Source: Paenibacillus vietnamensis (GTDB lineage Bacteria > Bacillota > Bacilli > Paenibacillales > Paenibacillaceae). Taken from it: 64,000 nt of DNA. Positions within the stretch are counted from its first letter, which is position 1; each line of letters begins with the position of its first letter. Where the stretch lies: contig NZ_JAHMHW010000014.1 in NCBI RefSeq assembly GCF_020169515.1, positions 1 through 64,000 on the forward strand. The letters run 5' to 3'. The notes beneath the pieces are model-generated. The model was not told the origin of the DNA and searched no databases. It was given only the letters and a program-made list of their open reading frames with translations. The translations under genes and the position numbers were made by a program. Positions 27,602 to 37,605 of this stretch are shown piece after piece.

Positions 27602-28363
27602 TTGTCGAAGAATATACCGACCGTGCCGATTTACGGCATACCGTTCTCCAAGCTGAACATGGATGAGACGGTACAGTATTTAACGAAAGCCATAGAAGAA
27701 AAGCGCACAACTCATGTCGTGACTGCCAACCCGATCATGATCATGGCCGCCGTCGAGGATGCGAAGTACGGCGCCATGCTGAAGCGGGCGGACCTCATCG
27801 TGCCGGACGGGGCCGGTGTCGTCTGGGCGGCCAAGTATGTCGGCCAGCCGGTCGCGGAACGCGTAACCGGATTCGATCTTATGCATCGCCTTTTCGAAGA
27901 GGGCGAGAAGCGCAGGTGGAAAGCCTACCTTCTTGGAACCTCGCAGGAGGTTATTGACGCTGCGGCGGAGAAGCTGCAGCTGCAGTATCCGCAGGTGCGG
28001 ATCGTCGGCAGCCGCAACGGCTTCTTCGGTCCGGAGCAGGATGCGGAAGTCATCGAAGCCATCCGGCAAACGTCGCCGGACCTCCTGTTTGTAGCGCGCG
28101 GCGCGGACACGCAGGAGCCATGGATCGTCAAGTATAAGCAGAAGCTCGGCGTTCCGCTCATTATGGGAGTCGGAGGCAGCTTCGACGTCGTATCGGGCAA
28201 GCTGAAGCGCGCCCCTATCATTTTCCAAAAGCTGCGCCTGGAATGGTTTTACAGGCTGCTGCAGGAGCCGAAAAGGTACAAAAGAATGCTTGTTTTGCCG
28301 AAATTCGTCGTGAAAGTGGTTCGCGACAAAGAAAAAGTGACAAAACCTCGGGCTACACCGTAA
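27602..28363 (+). CDS. tagA: WecG/TagA/CpsF family glycosyltransferase
   Basis: A 253-residue GT26 enzyme. TagA transfers N-acetylmannosamine to undecaprenyl-diphospho-GlcNAc, the second step of linkage-unit assembly for teichoic acids and related wall polymers. Characteristic stretches are VVTANPIMIMAA, ADLIVPDGAGVVWAAK, GVGGSFDVVSGKLKRAP and the basic C-terminal ...EWFYRLLQEPKRYKRM. TTG start eight bases after csaB, with GAGGTGA ahead. With csaB and the tagO-like gene it forms a wall-polymer unit. Confidence 0.9.
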   Translation: MSKNIPTVPIYGIPFSKLNMDETVQYLTKAIEEKRTTHVVTANPIMIMAAVEDAKYGAMLKRADLIVPDGAGVVWAAKYVGQPVAERVTGFDLMHRLFEEGEKRRWKAYLLGTSQEVIDAAAEKLQLQYPQVRIVGSRNGFFGPEQDAEVIEAIRQTSPDLLFVARGADTQEPWIVKYKQKLGVPLIMGVGGSFDVVSGKLKRAPIIFQKLRLEWFYRLLQEPKRYKRMLVLPKFVVKVVRDKEKVTKPRATP

Positions 28364-28466
28364 TAATCTCGCGAAAACCGTGAAAATCGGATGAAAACGG
28401 GATTGGAGTTTCTTTTTCAATCGGAGTATAATTCACTTCGGTAGAAAGAAAAGGGGAGTTGCAACC

Positions 28467-29609
28467 ATGTCAGCATCATTGCTGTATACTGTAGGATTTA
28501 TTATTGCACTCATTATTGCATTAGCTATGACGCCGCTCGTGAAGAAATTCGCATTTAAAGTCGGCGCAATCGACAAACCTAATCACCGCAAGGTACATAC
28601 GCGGATTATGCCGCGTCTGGGCGGTTTGGCTATTTATATCGCATTCGTCGGCGCGTACTTTATGCTCTCGCCATTTATTCCGGACAATCTGCTCCGTGCG
28701 CAGGATGTCAACATGATCAACGCGCTGCTCGTCGGCGGCACGATCATCATCATACTCGGCGCGCTAGACGACCGCTTCGAGCTTTCCGCAAAGGTGAAGC
28801 TGCTCGGTCAAATCGCGGCGGCGTGCGTAGTCGTTTTCGGCTTCGGTGTCAAAATCGACCTTTTGAACGTTCCGTTCGGCGAAACGATGCAGCCGATTGC
28901 CGGCTGGATCAGTATTCCGCTGACTATACTTTGGATCGTGGGTGTGACAAACGCCATCAACCTGATTGACGGTCTGGACGGTTTGGCCGCCGGCGTATCC
29001 GGCATCTCGATCGCGACGATCGTCGTGATGGCCTCGCTCATGGGCTTCCAGCCGGTTATTCTGCTGAGCACGCTGCTGCTCGGAGGGATCGTCGGATTTC
29101 TCGTATTCAATTTCCATCCGGCTAAGATTTTTATGGGCGACTCGGGGTCTCTGTTCCTTGGTTTCAGCTTGGCCACTCTGTCCATGCTCGGCTTCAAACA
29201 GGTGACGATCGTCTCCTTCGTAACGCCGCTGCTGATCATCGGAGTGCCGCTGTCGGATACGTTCTTCGCGATCGTACGCCGCTGGGTGAACAAACGTCCG
29301 ATCTTTGCGCCTGACAAAGGCCATTTGCATCACCGGCTGCGCGACCTTGGCTTCAGCCACCGCCGCACCGTGCTTATCATCTGGGCCGTTGCCGCCGTAT
29401 TCGGCGTACTGGCCATCATTCAGTCGGCTGTCGTGCAGTCCAGCGCAGCGAACTGGATCACCTTCGCCGTCATATGCATGCTGATGTTCTTCCTGCAGAT
29501 CGGCGCCGAGGTGACCGGCATCGTCGATAAGACGCGCAGGCCGCTCATTAACTTCTTGAACCGGATCGTGCTCCGCCAGAAGGTGGATGCGCAGTCCCGC
29601 TCGAAATAA
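28467..29609 (+). CDS. tagO: Undecaprenyl-phosphate GlcNAc-1-phosphate transferase (TagO/WecA type)
   Basis: A 380-residue membrane enzyme of the MraY/WecA family that starts lipid-linked synthesis of secondary wall polymers from UDP-GlcNAc. About ten helices are predicted. Visible motifs are KPNHRKVHTRIMPRLGG, LGALDDRFEL, NLIDGLDGLAAG with its catalytic Asp residues, and KGHLHHRLRDLGFSHR near the C-terminus. AAAGGGGAG is the ribosome binding site. A terminator directly follows, ending the csaB-tagA-tagO group. Confidence 0.92.
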   Translation: MSASLLYTVGFIIALIIALAMTPLVKKFAFKVGAIDKPNHRKVHTRIMPRLGGLAIYIAFVGAYFMLSPFIPDNLLRAQDVNMINALLVGGTIIIILGALDDRFELSAKVKLLGQIAAACVVVFGFGVKIDLLNVPFGETMQPIAGWISIPLTILWIVGVTNAINLIDGLDGLAAGVSGISIATIVVMASLMGFQPVILLSTLLLGGIVGFLVFNFHPAKIFMGDSGSLFLGFSLATLSMLGFKQVTIVSFVTPLLIIGVPLSDTFFAIVRRWVNKRPIFAPDKGHLHHRLRDLGFSHRRTVLIIWAVAAVFGVLAIIQSAVVQSSAANWITFAVICMLMFFLQIGAEVTGIVDKTRRPLINFLNRIVLRQKVDAQSRSK

Positions 29610-29614
29610 TCTCA

Positions 29615-29655
29615 AAAGCTCTTTTCCCGGAACGTTCAGGGAGAAGAGCTTTTTT
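29615..29655 (+). terminator. Rho-independent terminator after the tagO-like gene
   Basis: AAAGCTCTTTTCCC (from 29615) pairs with GGGAGAAGAGCTTT (29639-29652, with small mismatches) and a T-run follows to 29655. Confidence 0.85.
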
Positions 29656-29703
29656 AATGCTTCGAATGCTGATATTTAGAGACACGATGAGGGTAAAACT
29701 CCT

Positions 29704-29732
29704 TTTGCTCACTCTCCCATTAGCTCAGGATG
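29704..29732 (+). repeat. Copy of the dispersed AGCTCAGGA repeat
   Basis: TTTGCTCACTCTCCCATTAG followed by CTCAGGATG matches the arms of the repeat at 41-92 with few differences. It lies in the 383-base gap 29610-29992, which contains no gene I can support. Confidence 0.6.
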
Positions 29733-29828
29733 GGACACGTCCGCCCAACGCTACGATCTTCCTCACGAGTAAGTATAGCTGCCTCCGCTAAATCTATTTT
29801 TTATCCGATACACATGCTCTTAACGTTC

Positions 29829-29857
29829 TTTGCTCCACTATCCCCTCAGCTCAGGAA
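29829..29857 (+). repeat. Second direct copy of the AGCTCAGGA repeat
   Basis: TTTGCTCCACTATCCCCTCA followed by GCTCAGGAA repeats the element at 29704-29732 in the same orientation 125 bases further on. The pair brackets a stretch without coding potential. Confidence 0.6.
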
Positions 29858-29927
29858 ATCTTCCTCCGCGGCCTTCCGATTTAATTCTCCTTTTTTCCTA
29901 AAAAAACGACTCTCCCTGACCGATAAA

Positions 29928-29944
29928 AAAAGTACAGTACTTTT
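29928..29944. other. Perfect palindrome upstream of an SLH-protein gene
   Basis: AAAAGTAC (29928-29935) and GTACTTTT (29937-29944) flank a single A, 48 bases before the start of the next gene. It may be a protein-binding site or a small hairpin; no regulator is identified. Confidence 0.35.
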
Positions 29945-29992
29945 CTGCGGCCCTGGCTATGCACGATACATACATAAAGGAGGAACATCGTT

Positions 29993-32900
29993 TTGAAAAG
30001 AATCGTATCACTCGTTCTTACGCTGGCTCTGCTGATCACGCTGCTGCCGTCATTCGGCGCTTCCGGGATCGCCTCGGCCGCTGAGGGCAATTTCAATTTC
30101 CCGGCGGAAAACGACTTGTCCACGCAGGCCAGAGTCACGACGGAACCAAGCCTTACGCTGACAGGCTCGATTACGGGCGTAGATCCGACCTCGGTTTCTT
30201 ACAGCGTCGTCCAGGTCATTAACAACAAGGGCAACGACGACCCTGCAGACGACCAGCTCGGCTCCAAGCGCGAGAACATTACGAGCAACATTTACATCAA
30301 CGGCTTCTCGATCCAGGTTTATAACGTCGAGCTGTTTCCCGGCCTGAACCGCATAACGTTTAGAGGCGTACAGGGCGGCGGCGAGGTAACGAACTCGATT
30401 TATATCGAATATCATAATGGCCCTGTCTTTTATGATCTGGTCGCCCAGCTGGACGGCATGAAATTCAATATCCAGGAATCGGGCACGACGGTCGTGCATT
30501 CCGCCGCTTCCGCAGGCCGCCAGTCCGCCGACATCAGCATTACCGGCTTCGCTCCGAATGCGCAGCAGGTGACGATCGACGTGAACGGCAGCAGCAAAAC
30601 CTATTCCGTCAACAGCTCGAACAACTATCAGTTCGCGGCTTCGCCGATTACGTTGAACAAAGGAAAGAACCTTGTCACCTTAAAGGTGCAGAACGCAAAC
30701 CAGACGGTCGAGACGACGCGCGAAGTCGCCTTCTATAACGGCGAGGTTACGTTTTACGATGTCAATCTGAACGGAATGAACGGTACGGCAGTGTCGAGCG
30801 AGCCGCTTGAGTACAACCCGAACCTGCTGGTTACGAACACGAACTCCACAATCATCACCGGTAAAGTCATCGTCCCGAACTACCTGAAGGACGACACGCA
30901 GCCGGCGGACGGAACGCTTGAGCCTCACCCGGACCCTAACGCTCCTGCAGCGGGCGGCGTACCGGCCGGAGGCATTCCGCTCAAATATACGATTACGGGC
31001 ACCGGCGTCAATTTCTCTCAGCCCGCTGGCCAGTATGCAACGCCGGTTGGCACGTACACGGGTCAAGAGGCATTTTTTATTTATGAGTTTACGGCTCCGA
31101 TCGGAACGAATCATGCCCTCGTATTTGATAAAATCTACAACATCCAGCTGACAGCCAAAAATGCGAGAAAAACAGCGCTCGGCCAGCCGGACGACGAAGG
31201 AACGGGCCTGCTTGGCTTTGCGCTCCAGGACGCGGGCAAGCAGTTTATCGAAACGATCAGCTATTTGAACGGCTATCGCTCCGGTACCGGCGAATCACTC
31301 GAAGGTACGCCGCTCGAGGGCGCCAATCTGTACACCGTGCCGTTCGCGATGGAAGTGCTCGTAGGCAATCCGAACCTGTCGGTCACGGCGAACCTGGTCG
31401 ATGTTACGGATATCAAAAACGTTTCCAATGCTTCCGCGACGAACTACACCTATAGCGACACGAATAATATCGAGAACGTATCGAGCAGTCTCGCCAATAA
31501 ATTCGTCAACATCAACGGAAAGATCTACAAGCGCGAAATTCTCGTTTTCAAAAAGCTTCCGTTCGAAGGCACGCAGACGGTCACGCTTAGAGTCGGCGGC
31601 AGCGGAGGTGCGACGAAGACAGTCAAGTTCACGATGCTGTTCGGCCCGTACGTCAGTTACACAAGCCTATATGACAACATGACCGTGTACGACGACACGA
31701 ACAAAATCAAGAGCGACCGCATCACGGAAGTCGTGACGACGGCGCTCAGCAATTTCAGGGGCGTATTGAACAATATCAACAACACGTCCGAAATCCGGTA
31801 CGATTTTGCCAACAACAAGGCGCAAACCGTCTTTTTCTACGTGAACAATACGCCGATCAAGCTTCAGCAGGTTTCCGGCAGCCCGGTGACGAGCTTTAAA
31901 ATTTTGGACGACACGGCCGATTTGACCGACATTAACGAGCGCGAGAAGGCATTTAACGCGCTCTTCAGCGGCGAGAACGAGATCAAGTTCGTCTTCCAGG
32001 GCAGCAAAAACTCGTACGAAAAAACGATCAAGCTGTACGTCATTCCAACGAACCTGCCGGTCGTTCCGGTAGAAGGCACCAAAATTTATCCTTACGGCAG
32101 CAAATATACGGAGCCGCTTCCGAACGATCCGAGCTTTGTGGACCGGGGCGGCATCTACACGACAAACGAAGCGAATATGAATGTGTTCGGCACGTTCGAT
32201 TTTATCGATTTTGTTGCGGCAGGCTTGACGAATACGGATATCGTTAACAACATCCAGCAGAAGATCGACCAAATGAAGGTGGCTGCCAACGGCCTGACGA
32301 GCCCGGAGAAGTACATCCTGAAAATCGAAAGCACGGTGGGCACGAATCCGGTCTATTGGAACTTAAGCAAGCAGCTCGTCATCATGAAAGGCGCGGAGGT
32401 TATAGGCACTGTCAATAACACGGCGAATAACGATGTGGCAAACCTGGCGGTTCGCTACGATATTTCGACCAAAACCTTCTCGTTTATTTTGAGCTCGCAA
32501 GCGCTGAATGCGGACGGAAGCTCGAGCGTTTATACATTCACGGTATTCAACAACGGCGAGACGGGGCCAAAAGCCTCCTACAGGCTGGAGGTCGACCCTA
32601 CTTCGCTGCCGTATACGATTTTGCGTCCGATTCTTCCGAACAAAGCGATTGTGAACCAAAATTTCATCGAGGTCATTATTGACGCTCCTGGCGCCGATTC
32701 GATCACGATTAACGATCAGGCGGCGGAGAAGATCGACTACGATTCGGATAACAATCCGGCGACGATCGAGCAGCTCTACAAAAATACATACCGCGTATTC
32801 GTAAACAAGCTGAGGGTCGGCAAAAACGAGATTGAATTCGTCATTACGAGCGCCAACGACGAGGTGGAAAGCAGCTTCGACATCACGTACGCACCGACGA

Positions 32901-34177
32901 ACATTCCGGGAGCTCAATATTTGGAGCCGATGGCGAGCAATCACAAGGTGTTTGAAAATGCGGTGAACCTGAAGTTTCAGAAAGGCACGACGCTGATCCG
33001 GACCGACTTCAACGTTCCGGCCGACCTGAAAAACCAGGTGTTCAGCGGACATAACCTGCTATTTGCGATCGCCAACCCGGAAGACGGCGTCGTGGACCGC
33101 CGCGAGCTGGAGGCATGGCCTCCGAACTTCAATATCGTTATGGACAGCTTCGGCACAAGGTTCAGGCTGTCGTATCCGACTCGATTCACGAAAGCCAGCC
33201 CGGTCTACTGGATTGATGCAGGTATGGCGGACGATCCGGGCACAACAGCATACGATCCGCTGACGAGGGGCGTAGATCCGTACCAGTTCCCGAATGCGAC
33301 CGGAGCAGGCGGCACGAAAATCCCTACCTACGACGAACGTCCGGATAATCGAGAGCTGATCACGTCCAAGACGGCGGAGCTGACGCTGGCCTTCGACCCG
33401 AACATGAAAGACAGCATCGGAACGATCATTACCGTGTACCGCTACGACGTCAAGGCGAAGTATTGGGAGAACATGGGCGGAAAGGTCGACGTGAAGAAGA
33501 ACATCGTTACGGTTCCGTTCACGAAGTTCGGTTATTATGTCGTCGGCAAGATGGCGTATTCCTTCAACGACATGACGACGCATCCTTACGCGCGGAACTT
33601 CCTTGAAGCAATCTATGCCAAAGGAATCATGAATGCGGCGGGCTTCGACGATTTTGGCGCCAACATGTTCATTTCCAGAGGCGAATTTGCCAAAATGATG
33701 GTCAAAGCGCTGGACATCCCGCTCAACTATGAGCTGAGCAAACCTCACTTCGACGATGTGCCGGCCATCATTAACCCGGACGCCCTATGGGATTACCGCT
33801 ACGTAGAAACCGCTGCACGCGAGGGCATTATCCGCGGTACTTTGCCTAGGACGTTCCAGCCAAGCTCCAACCTGACGCGCGAGGAAGCTTCGGTCATTAT
33901 TGCGCGCGCGCTCGATATGAAGCTGCAGACGGATTCCGACAAAATCAACAAAGATTTGGAGAAGACGTTCAAGGATGCGACAAGCGTCAACTTCTACGCG
34001 AAGAGCTCGGTTCTGGCGATCGCCAAGAAAAAGTATATTTTAGGCGCTCCGGTCGATCCGGCTAACCCGAAAGCAGGCTCCGTATTCGAGCCCCGTTCGA
34101 ACCTTTTGCGCTCGGATGCGGCGATTATCGTTGCCCGCATATTGGCAGATTTGAAGCGTCTGCCCGAAATCGGCTAA
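29993..34177 (+). CDS. Large exported protein with C-terminal SLH domains
   Basis: A 1394-residue surface protein. It starts at a TTG behind AAAGGAGG (29977-29984) with a clear signal peptide (MKRIVSLVLTLALLITLLPS, cleavage near A-S-A-A-E). The long middle (about residues 40-1170) is Asn/Thr-rich and beta-type, with repeated segments resembling Ig-like folds (for example N-K-G-K-N-L-V-T-L-K-V-Q near 222 and V-G-K-N-E-I-E-F-V-I near 942). Three SLH domains fill about 1175-1394 and would bind the pyruvylated wall polymer made by the csaB group just upstream. No catalytic motif is recognised; a structural or S-layer-accessory role is inferred. Confidence 0.85.
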   Translation: MKRIVSLVLTLALLITLLPSFGASGIASAAEGNFNFPAENDLSTQARVTTEPSLTLTGSITGVDPTSVSYSVVQVINNKGNDDPADDQLGSKRENITSNIYINGFSIQVYNVELFPGLNRITFRGVQGGGEVTNSIYIEYHNGPVFYDLVAQLDGMKFNIQESGTTVVHSAASAGRQSADISITGFAPNAQQVTIDVNGSSKTYSVNSSNNYQFAASPITLNKGKNLVTLKVQNANQTVETTREVAFYNGEVTFYDVNLNGMNGTAVSSEPLEYNPNLLVTNTNSTIITGKVIVPNYLKDDTQPADGTLEPHPDPNAPAAGGVPAGGIPLKYTITGTGVNFSQPAGQYATPVGTYTGQEAFFIYEFTAPIGTNHALVFDKIYNIQLTAKNARKTALGQPDDEGTGLLGFALQDAGKQFIETISYLNGYRSGTGESLEGTPLEGANLYTVPFAMEVLVGNPNLSVTANLVDVTDIKNVSNASATNYTYSDTNNIENVSSSLANKFVNINGKIYKREILVFKKLPFEGTQTVTLRVGGSGGATKTVKFTMLFGPYVSYTSLYDNMTVYDDTNKIKSDRITEVVTTALSNFRGVLNNINNTSEIRYDFANNKAQTVFFYVNNTPIKLQQVSGSPVTSFKILDDTADLTDINEREKAFNALFSGENEIKFVFQGSKNSYEKTIKLYVIPTNLPVVPVEGTKIYPYGSKYTEPLPNDPSFVDRGGIYTTNEANMNVFGTFDFIDFVAAGLTNTDIVNNIQQKIDQMKVAANGLTSPEKYILKIESTVGTNPVYWNLSKQLVIMKGAEVIGTVNNTANNDVANLAVRYDISTKTFSFILSSQALNADGSSSVYTFTVFNNGETGPKASYRLEVDPTSLPYTILRPILPNKAIVNQNFIEVIIDAPGADSITINDQAAEKIDYDSDNNPATIEQLYKNTYRVFVNKLRVGKNEIEFVITSANDEVESSFDITYAPTNIPGAQYLEPMASNHKVFENAVNLKFQKGTTLIRTDFNVPADLKNQVFSGHNLLFAIANPEDGVVDRRELEAWPPNFNIVMDSFGTRFRLSYPTRFTKASPVYWIDAGMADDPGTTAYDPLTRGVDPYQFPNATGAGGTKIPTYDERPDNRELITSKTAELTLAFDPNMKDSIGTIITVYRYDVKAKYWENMGGKVDVKKNIVTVPFTKFGYYVVGKMAYSFNDMTTHPYARNFLEAIYAKGIMNAAGFDDFGANMFISRGEFAKMMVKALDIPLNYELSKPHFDDVPAIINPDALWDYRYVETAAREGIIRGTLPRTFQPSSNLTREEASVIIARALDMKLQTDSDKINKDLEKTFKDATSVNFYAKSSVLAIAKKKYILGAPVDPANPKAGSVFEPRSNLLRSDAAIIVARILADLKRLPEIG

Positions 34178-34484
34178 TCTCAATAAACCGCATAAAGACG
34201 GGCTGTAACTCGGTTTACGGCCCGCAGCGGGAAACATTATCCATGGAAAACTTTACGCATATACGAGCTCTATGAAAACAAGATATACTATCAAAGGTGT
34301 CAGATTTAAACGTTTGCTTAAACGGTACTAAAGAGTCGCATTAAAAAAATTAAAAACTTTTTTCGAAACATCGCAACTTTTTAGAATCCAGTGCGTTTAA
34401 TAACATGAAGTCGCATCACACGGCGCCATGAATCGCCAAAACTTGTACATAAGATAGCAATTGGAATGATTTCACAAGTTCCTC

Positions 34485-34513
34485 TTTACGCTAGGGAATG
34501 CCCATTGTATAAT
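34485..34513 (+). promoter_or_regulatory. Sigma-A promoter of the S-layer gene and its long leader
   Basis: TTTACG (34485-34490) and TATAAT (34508-34513) are 17 bases apart. Transcription from here leaves a leader of about 140 bases before the first start codon. The 481-base gap 34178-34658 also holds a hairpin with CGGGC and GCCCG arms near 34199-34224 (no T-run) and an AT-rich tract around 34340-34380. No gene in it is supported. Additional tandem promoters are possible but not clear. Confidence 0.6.
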
Positions 34514-34658
34514 GTTAAAGTGGTGCAGGTACTCTATCAATTTTCACCAAATGTTTACAAGTTTCTGCTTCATGATGTTACATATAAGGGTTATCATGAT
34601 AGTAGACATTTTTTTATATTAAATTTCTGCTCAACTCTGGAAAGGGGGTGAATCGGCT

Positions 34659-37406
34659 ATGAGGGAAAAGAGCGATTTATTCTTAACTAAAGAGAACAAA
34701 CAAAACTCTCAACAAAGCAAGCAATTTAGAGGAGGAGTAACAAAGGTTATGAAGAAAAAATTAGCAGCATTCGTATTGTCATCTTCCATGGTTCTTTCCA
34801 TGACAGTTCCAGCATTCGCAGCAGCAACTGAAACGGATCCAGGTAAATACCTTCAAGGTTTGGAAATCATCAAAGGCGACCAAAACGGCGACTTGATGGA
34901 AGAAGCTAACTGGGATCGTGAAGACGTAGCAGTTCTGATCTCCCGTTTGCTTGGTAAAGAAGCAGAAGCAAAAGCGACTGCAAAAGGCCATACTTACAAA
35001 GACGTTAAAGGCACATACTACGACGGTTTCCTTACTTGGGCTAAAGCTGAAGGCCTGATGGAAGGTAACTCCGCAACTGACTTCGGTTTCGATGATGATA
35101 TTACTTACAAGCAATTCGCAGCAGTTGTTCTTCGTGCTCTTGGCATCGACACAACTGGCGACAACTACGCTAACGTTCCAGCACTTGCTGTAGAAGCTGG
35201 TATCGTACCTGCAGGCACTAACTTCGACGCAGTAGCAACTCGCGGCGCAACTTACGGCGTTCTTGTAACTGCACTGAACACTGTAATCCCAGGCACTGGC
35301 CAAACTTTGGGTAACAAACTTGGTCTTCCTGGATTCGAAGTAGCTGAGCTTGCTCTTGGTACTGTTGCACAATCCGGTGCTAAGAAAATCACTGTAAACT
35401 TCAACAGAGAAGTAACTGCTGAAGAAAAAGCTGATCTTACATTTGAAGTGAAGAACGGCCTTGTACCATATGTTGTTACTTCTAAATGGGCAGAAGGTAA
35501 CAAGTCCGTAGCTCTTGAATCTTCTTTCTTGCCTGCAGGTGAGTATACTGTAACTGTTAAGGGCTTTGATGCTAAAACAGTTGTAGTAGCAGAAGAGAAA
35601 GTATCGAAATTGGAAATTGGCGCTACAACAGTTCAAGTTGCAAATAACTTTGATCTTGCTGTAAAAGCAAAGAACCAATTTGATGAAGAAGTAGCTAACG
35701 CAGGCTTCACTGTTAACGTTTATGCTGCAACTCAAGGTGTTATTGCAGCTGACGAAAATGGTAAATATGACTTTGCAGCTGAAGGCGTAGTTAAAGATGA
35801 GTCTGTAGTTGTGACAGTTGTTCATCCGACTACTGGTTTGTCGGTAACAAAAACTTTCAAAGCTGTTGAAGCTAGTTCCGCAGCAGTAATTCAATTGTCT
35901 GCCGTAGCTCCTTTGAAAGATAAAGTTCGCATCTCTACTGGTGAAACTGGTTTTGTTCTTCCATACACATTGGTTGATCAATACGGTGGCGCAGTGAAGT
36001 TGCCACAAACATCTGCTGTTGGTGGAGCTGCAACTAAAAACGTAACAATTGGCGACATTAATTTCGTTGTTAACAATGAAAACATTATTTCCGCATCTAC
36101 TTTTGCGGTTGACGCTGATGGTAAATTGACATTCAATACTGGTGCAACTGCTGGTACTGCTGTAATTACAGCTGTTAACAGCAAAACTGGTGCTTCTTCT
36201 TCCATCGCTGTAAAAGTTGAAGAAGTAGCAGCTTTGAAAACATTCCAAATCAGTAACCCAGGTGTATTGGTTGTTGCAGGTGAAGAAATTAAGTTCCCGT
36301 ACGCAGCAGCTGATTCTTTCAGCGCCCCAATCGCAGCTAAAGATGTACCTGCGGCTGTAGCTAATTTGGGTGGTAACTTCAACATTACTTCGTCCAACCC
36401 AGCAGTAACAGTAGCAAGAACTTGGAATTCTAAAGGCGAATTGTCTCTGCAATTCACTGGCTCTGGCACAACTACTGTATTCGTTTGGGTTAACGGTCAA
36501 ATTGCTTCCCAAATTACTGTAGATGTTAAAGCGGCAGTATCCACTGTTAAAGTTACTGGTAAGAAAGCTAACCTGAAAACGACACTTGGTATCGGTGCTA
36601 AAACTGCCCTTGGTGTCGATCAATTGACTTTGGTTGATAACTATGGCCGTGTATTAACAGCACTTCCTACTGGCTTTTCTCTTGTAGTTACTGAATCCGC
36701 TACTCCTGCAAATGCTGTATCTTATGCAGCGAACGAAATTACTGCAGGTAATGCTGCAGGTAATGAGAAAGTTTCTGTAGGTATCGAAGGTCCTGATGCT
36801 GACGCAACAGTTGATGCTGGTACATCGATCGATATCGAATTCGCAGTTATCGCTGATGCTGACATTAAAACATTTACAATTTCTTCAATTGGAACACTTT
36901 ATGGTGCAGCTGATGCACTTGCTGGCCACCAAAAAGCTGTAACATTGGTTGGTAAAACAGCTTCTGGTACAGAAGTTGCAATCGATCAAGTTCGTTACTA
37001 CACATCGATTACAAGCTCTGACCTGTCTGTTGCTACAATCGTTGGCGGTAAAGTTGTAGGTCAAGCAAAAGGCACTTCCACAATTACTGTATGGAATGGT
37101 GCTACTAAGCTTGCTGAAACTACTGTAACTATTTCCGATGTTAAACCTGTAATTAGCACAGTTAAGTTCACAGAAGCTTCTGTAACAGTAACTAACGATG
37201 CTGATGTTGATGCAGCTGCTCTATTGGAAGTAAAAGACCAGTACGGTGTAGATATTGCTAAAACTGGTACTTACTCTTCTTCTGATAACACAATCGCAAC
37301 AGTATCTCAAGCAGGACTTGTTGAAAGAGTAAAAGATGGCGAAGTAACTATTACTTTCGTATCTGCTAACGGTCTTGTTGCAACAACTGTTGTTACTTAC
37401 GAGTAA
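34659..37406 (+). CDS. Probable major S-layer protein, N-terminal SLH and Ig-like domains, tandem starts
   Basis: An exported surface-array protein of 915 residues from the ATG at 34659, which follows an almost perfect ribosome binding site AAAGGGGGTGA. A second start, ATG 34749, follows AGAGGAGGAG and begins directly at the signal peptide (MKKKLAAFVLSSSMVLSMTV ending A-F-A-A), giving 885 residues. Mature residues about 25-190 contain three SLH-type segments (I-K-G-D-Q-N-G-D, Y-K-D-V-K-G-T-Y-Y-D, a degenerate third). The rest consists of Ig-like/Big_2-type beta repeats. Codon use is strongly biased (GCT/GCA, GTT/GTA, AAC, ACT) and GC is much lower than in neighbouring genes, as expected for a very highly expressed protein. 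It is monocistronic with a good terminator. The main-S-layer role is inferred. Confidence 0.85.
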   Translation: MREKSDLFLTKENKQNSQQSKQFRGGVTKVMKKKLAAFVLSSSMVLSMTVPAFAAATETDPGKYLQGLEIIKGDQNGDLMEEANWDREDVAVLISRLLGKEAEAKATAKGHTYKDVKGTYYDGFLTWAKAEGLMEGNSATDFGFDDDITYKQFAAVVLRALGIDTTGDNYANVPALAVEAGIVPAGTNFDAVATRGATYGVLVTALNTVIPGTGQTLGNKLGLPGFEVAELALGTVAQSGAKKITVNFNREVTAEEKADLTFEVKNGLVPYVVTSKWAEGNKSVALESSFLPAGEYTVTVKGFDAKTVVVAEEKVSKLEIGATTVQVANNFDLAVKAKNQFDEEVANAGFTVNVYAATQGVIAADENGKYDFAAEGVVKDESVVVTVVHPTTGLSVTKTFKAVEASSAAVIQLSAVAPLKDKVRISTGETGFVLPYTLVDQYGGAVKLPQTSAVGGAATKNVTIGDINFVVNNENIISASTFAVDADGKLTFNTGATAGTAVITAVNSKTGASSSIAVKVEEVAALKTFQISNPGVLVVAGEEIKFPYAAADSFSAPIAAKDVPAAVANLGGNFNITSSNPAVTVARTWNSKGELSLQFTGSGTTTVFVWVNGQIASQITVDVKAAVSTVKVTGKKANLKTTLGIGAKTALGVDQLTLVDNYGRVLTALPTGFSLVVTESATPANAVSYAANEITAGNAAGNEKVSVGIEGPDADATVDAGTSIDIEFAVIADADIKTFTISSIGTLYGAADALAGHQKAVTLVGKTASGTEVAIDQVRYYTSITSSDLSVATIVGGKVVGQAKGTSTITVWNGATKLAETTVTISDVKPVISTVKFTEASVTVTNDADVDAAALLEVKDQYGVDIAKTGTYSSSDNTIATVSQAGLVERVKDGEVTITFVSANGLVATTVVTYE

Positions 37407-37419
37407 TAACGAACAAAAA

Positions 37420-37447
37420 AGTCTGGCCTTGTGCCAGGCTTTTTTTT
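37420..37447 (+). terminator. Rho-independent terminator after the S-layer gene
   Basis: AGTCTGGC (37420-37427) pairs with GCCAGGCT (37433-37440) including one T-G pair, preceded by six A and followed by eight T residues. Confidence 0.9.
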
Positions 37448-37605
37448 ATTTTTGATAAACAATATTTATAGCCAAACTTCGATATTTAGAATTACCTTGA
37501 TTAGTAAATGAATTTAGGATCCTCGTACTAAAAGTGAAATCGGCGAAACAAATAACATTTATATTTCGTCTAATGATATATAGCTAACGTACAGGGGGAA
37601 TGAAT

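Noticed and set aside
29730..29996. 88-codon + strand ORF before the SLH-protein gene
   Set aside because: It runs through the dispersed repeats, has no ribosome binding site and no recognisable protein character.
34466..34651. 61-codon ORF in the S-layer leader
   Set aside because: No ribosome binding site or recognisable protein; it overlaps the promoter elements and the leader of the S-layer transcript.
34779..36623. 614-codon minus-strand ORF opposite the S-layer gene
   Set aside because: Its Cys/Ser/Asn-rich product results from the strong codon bias of the S-layer gene on the other strand.
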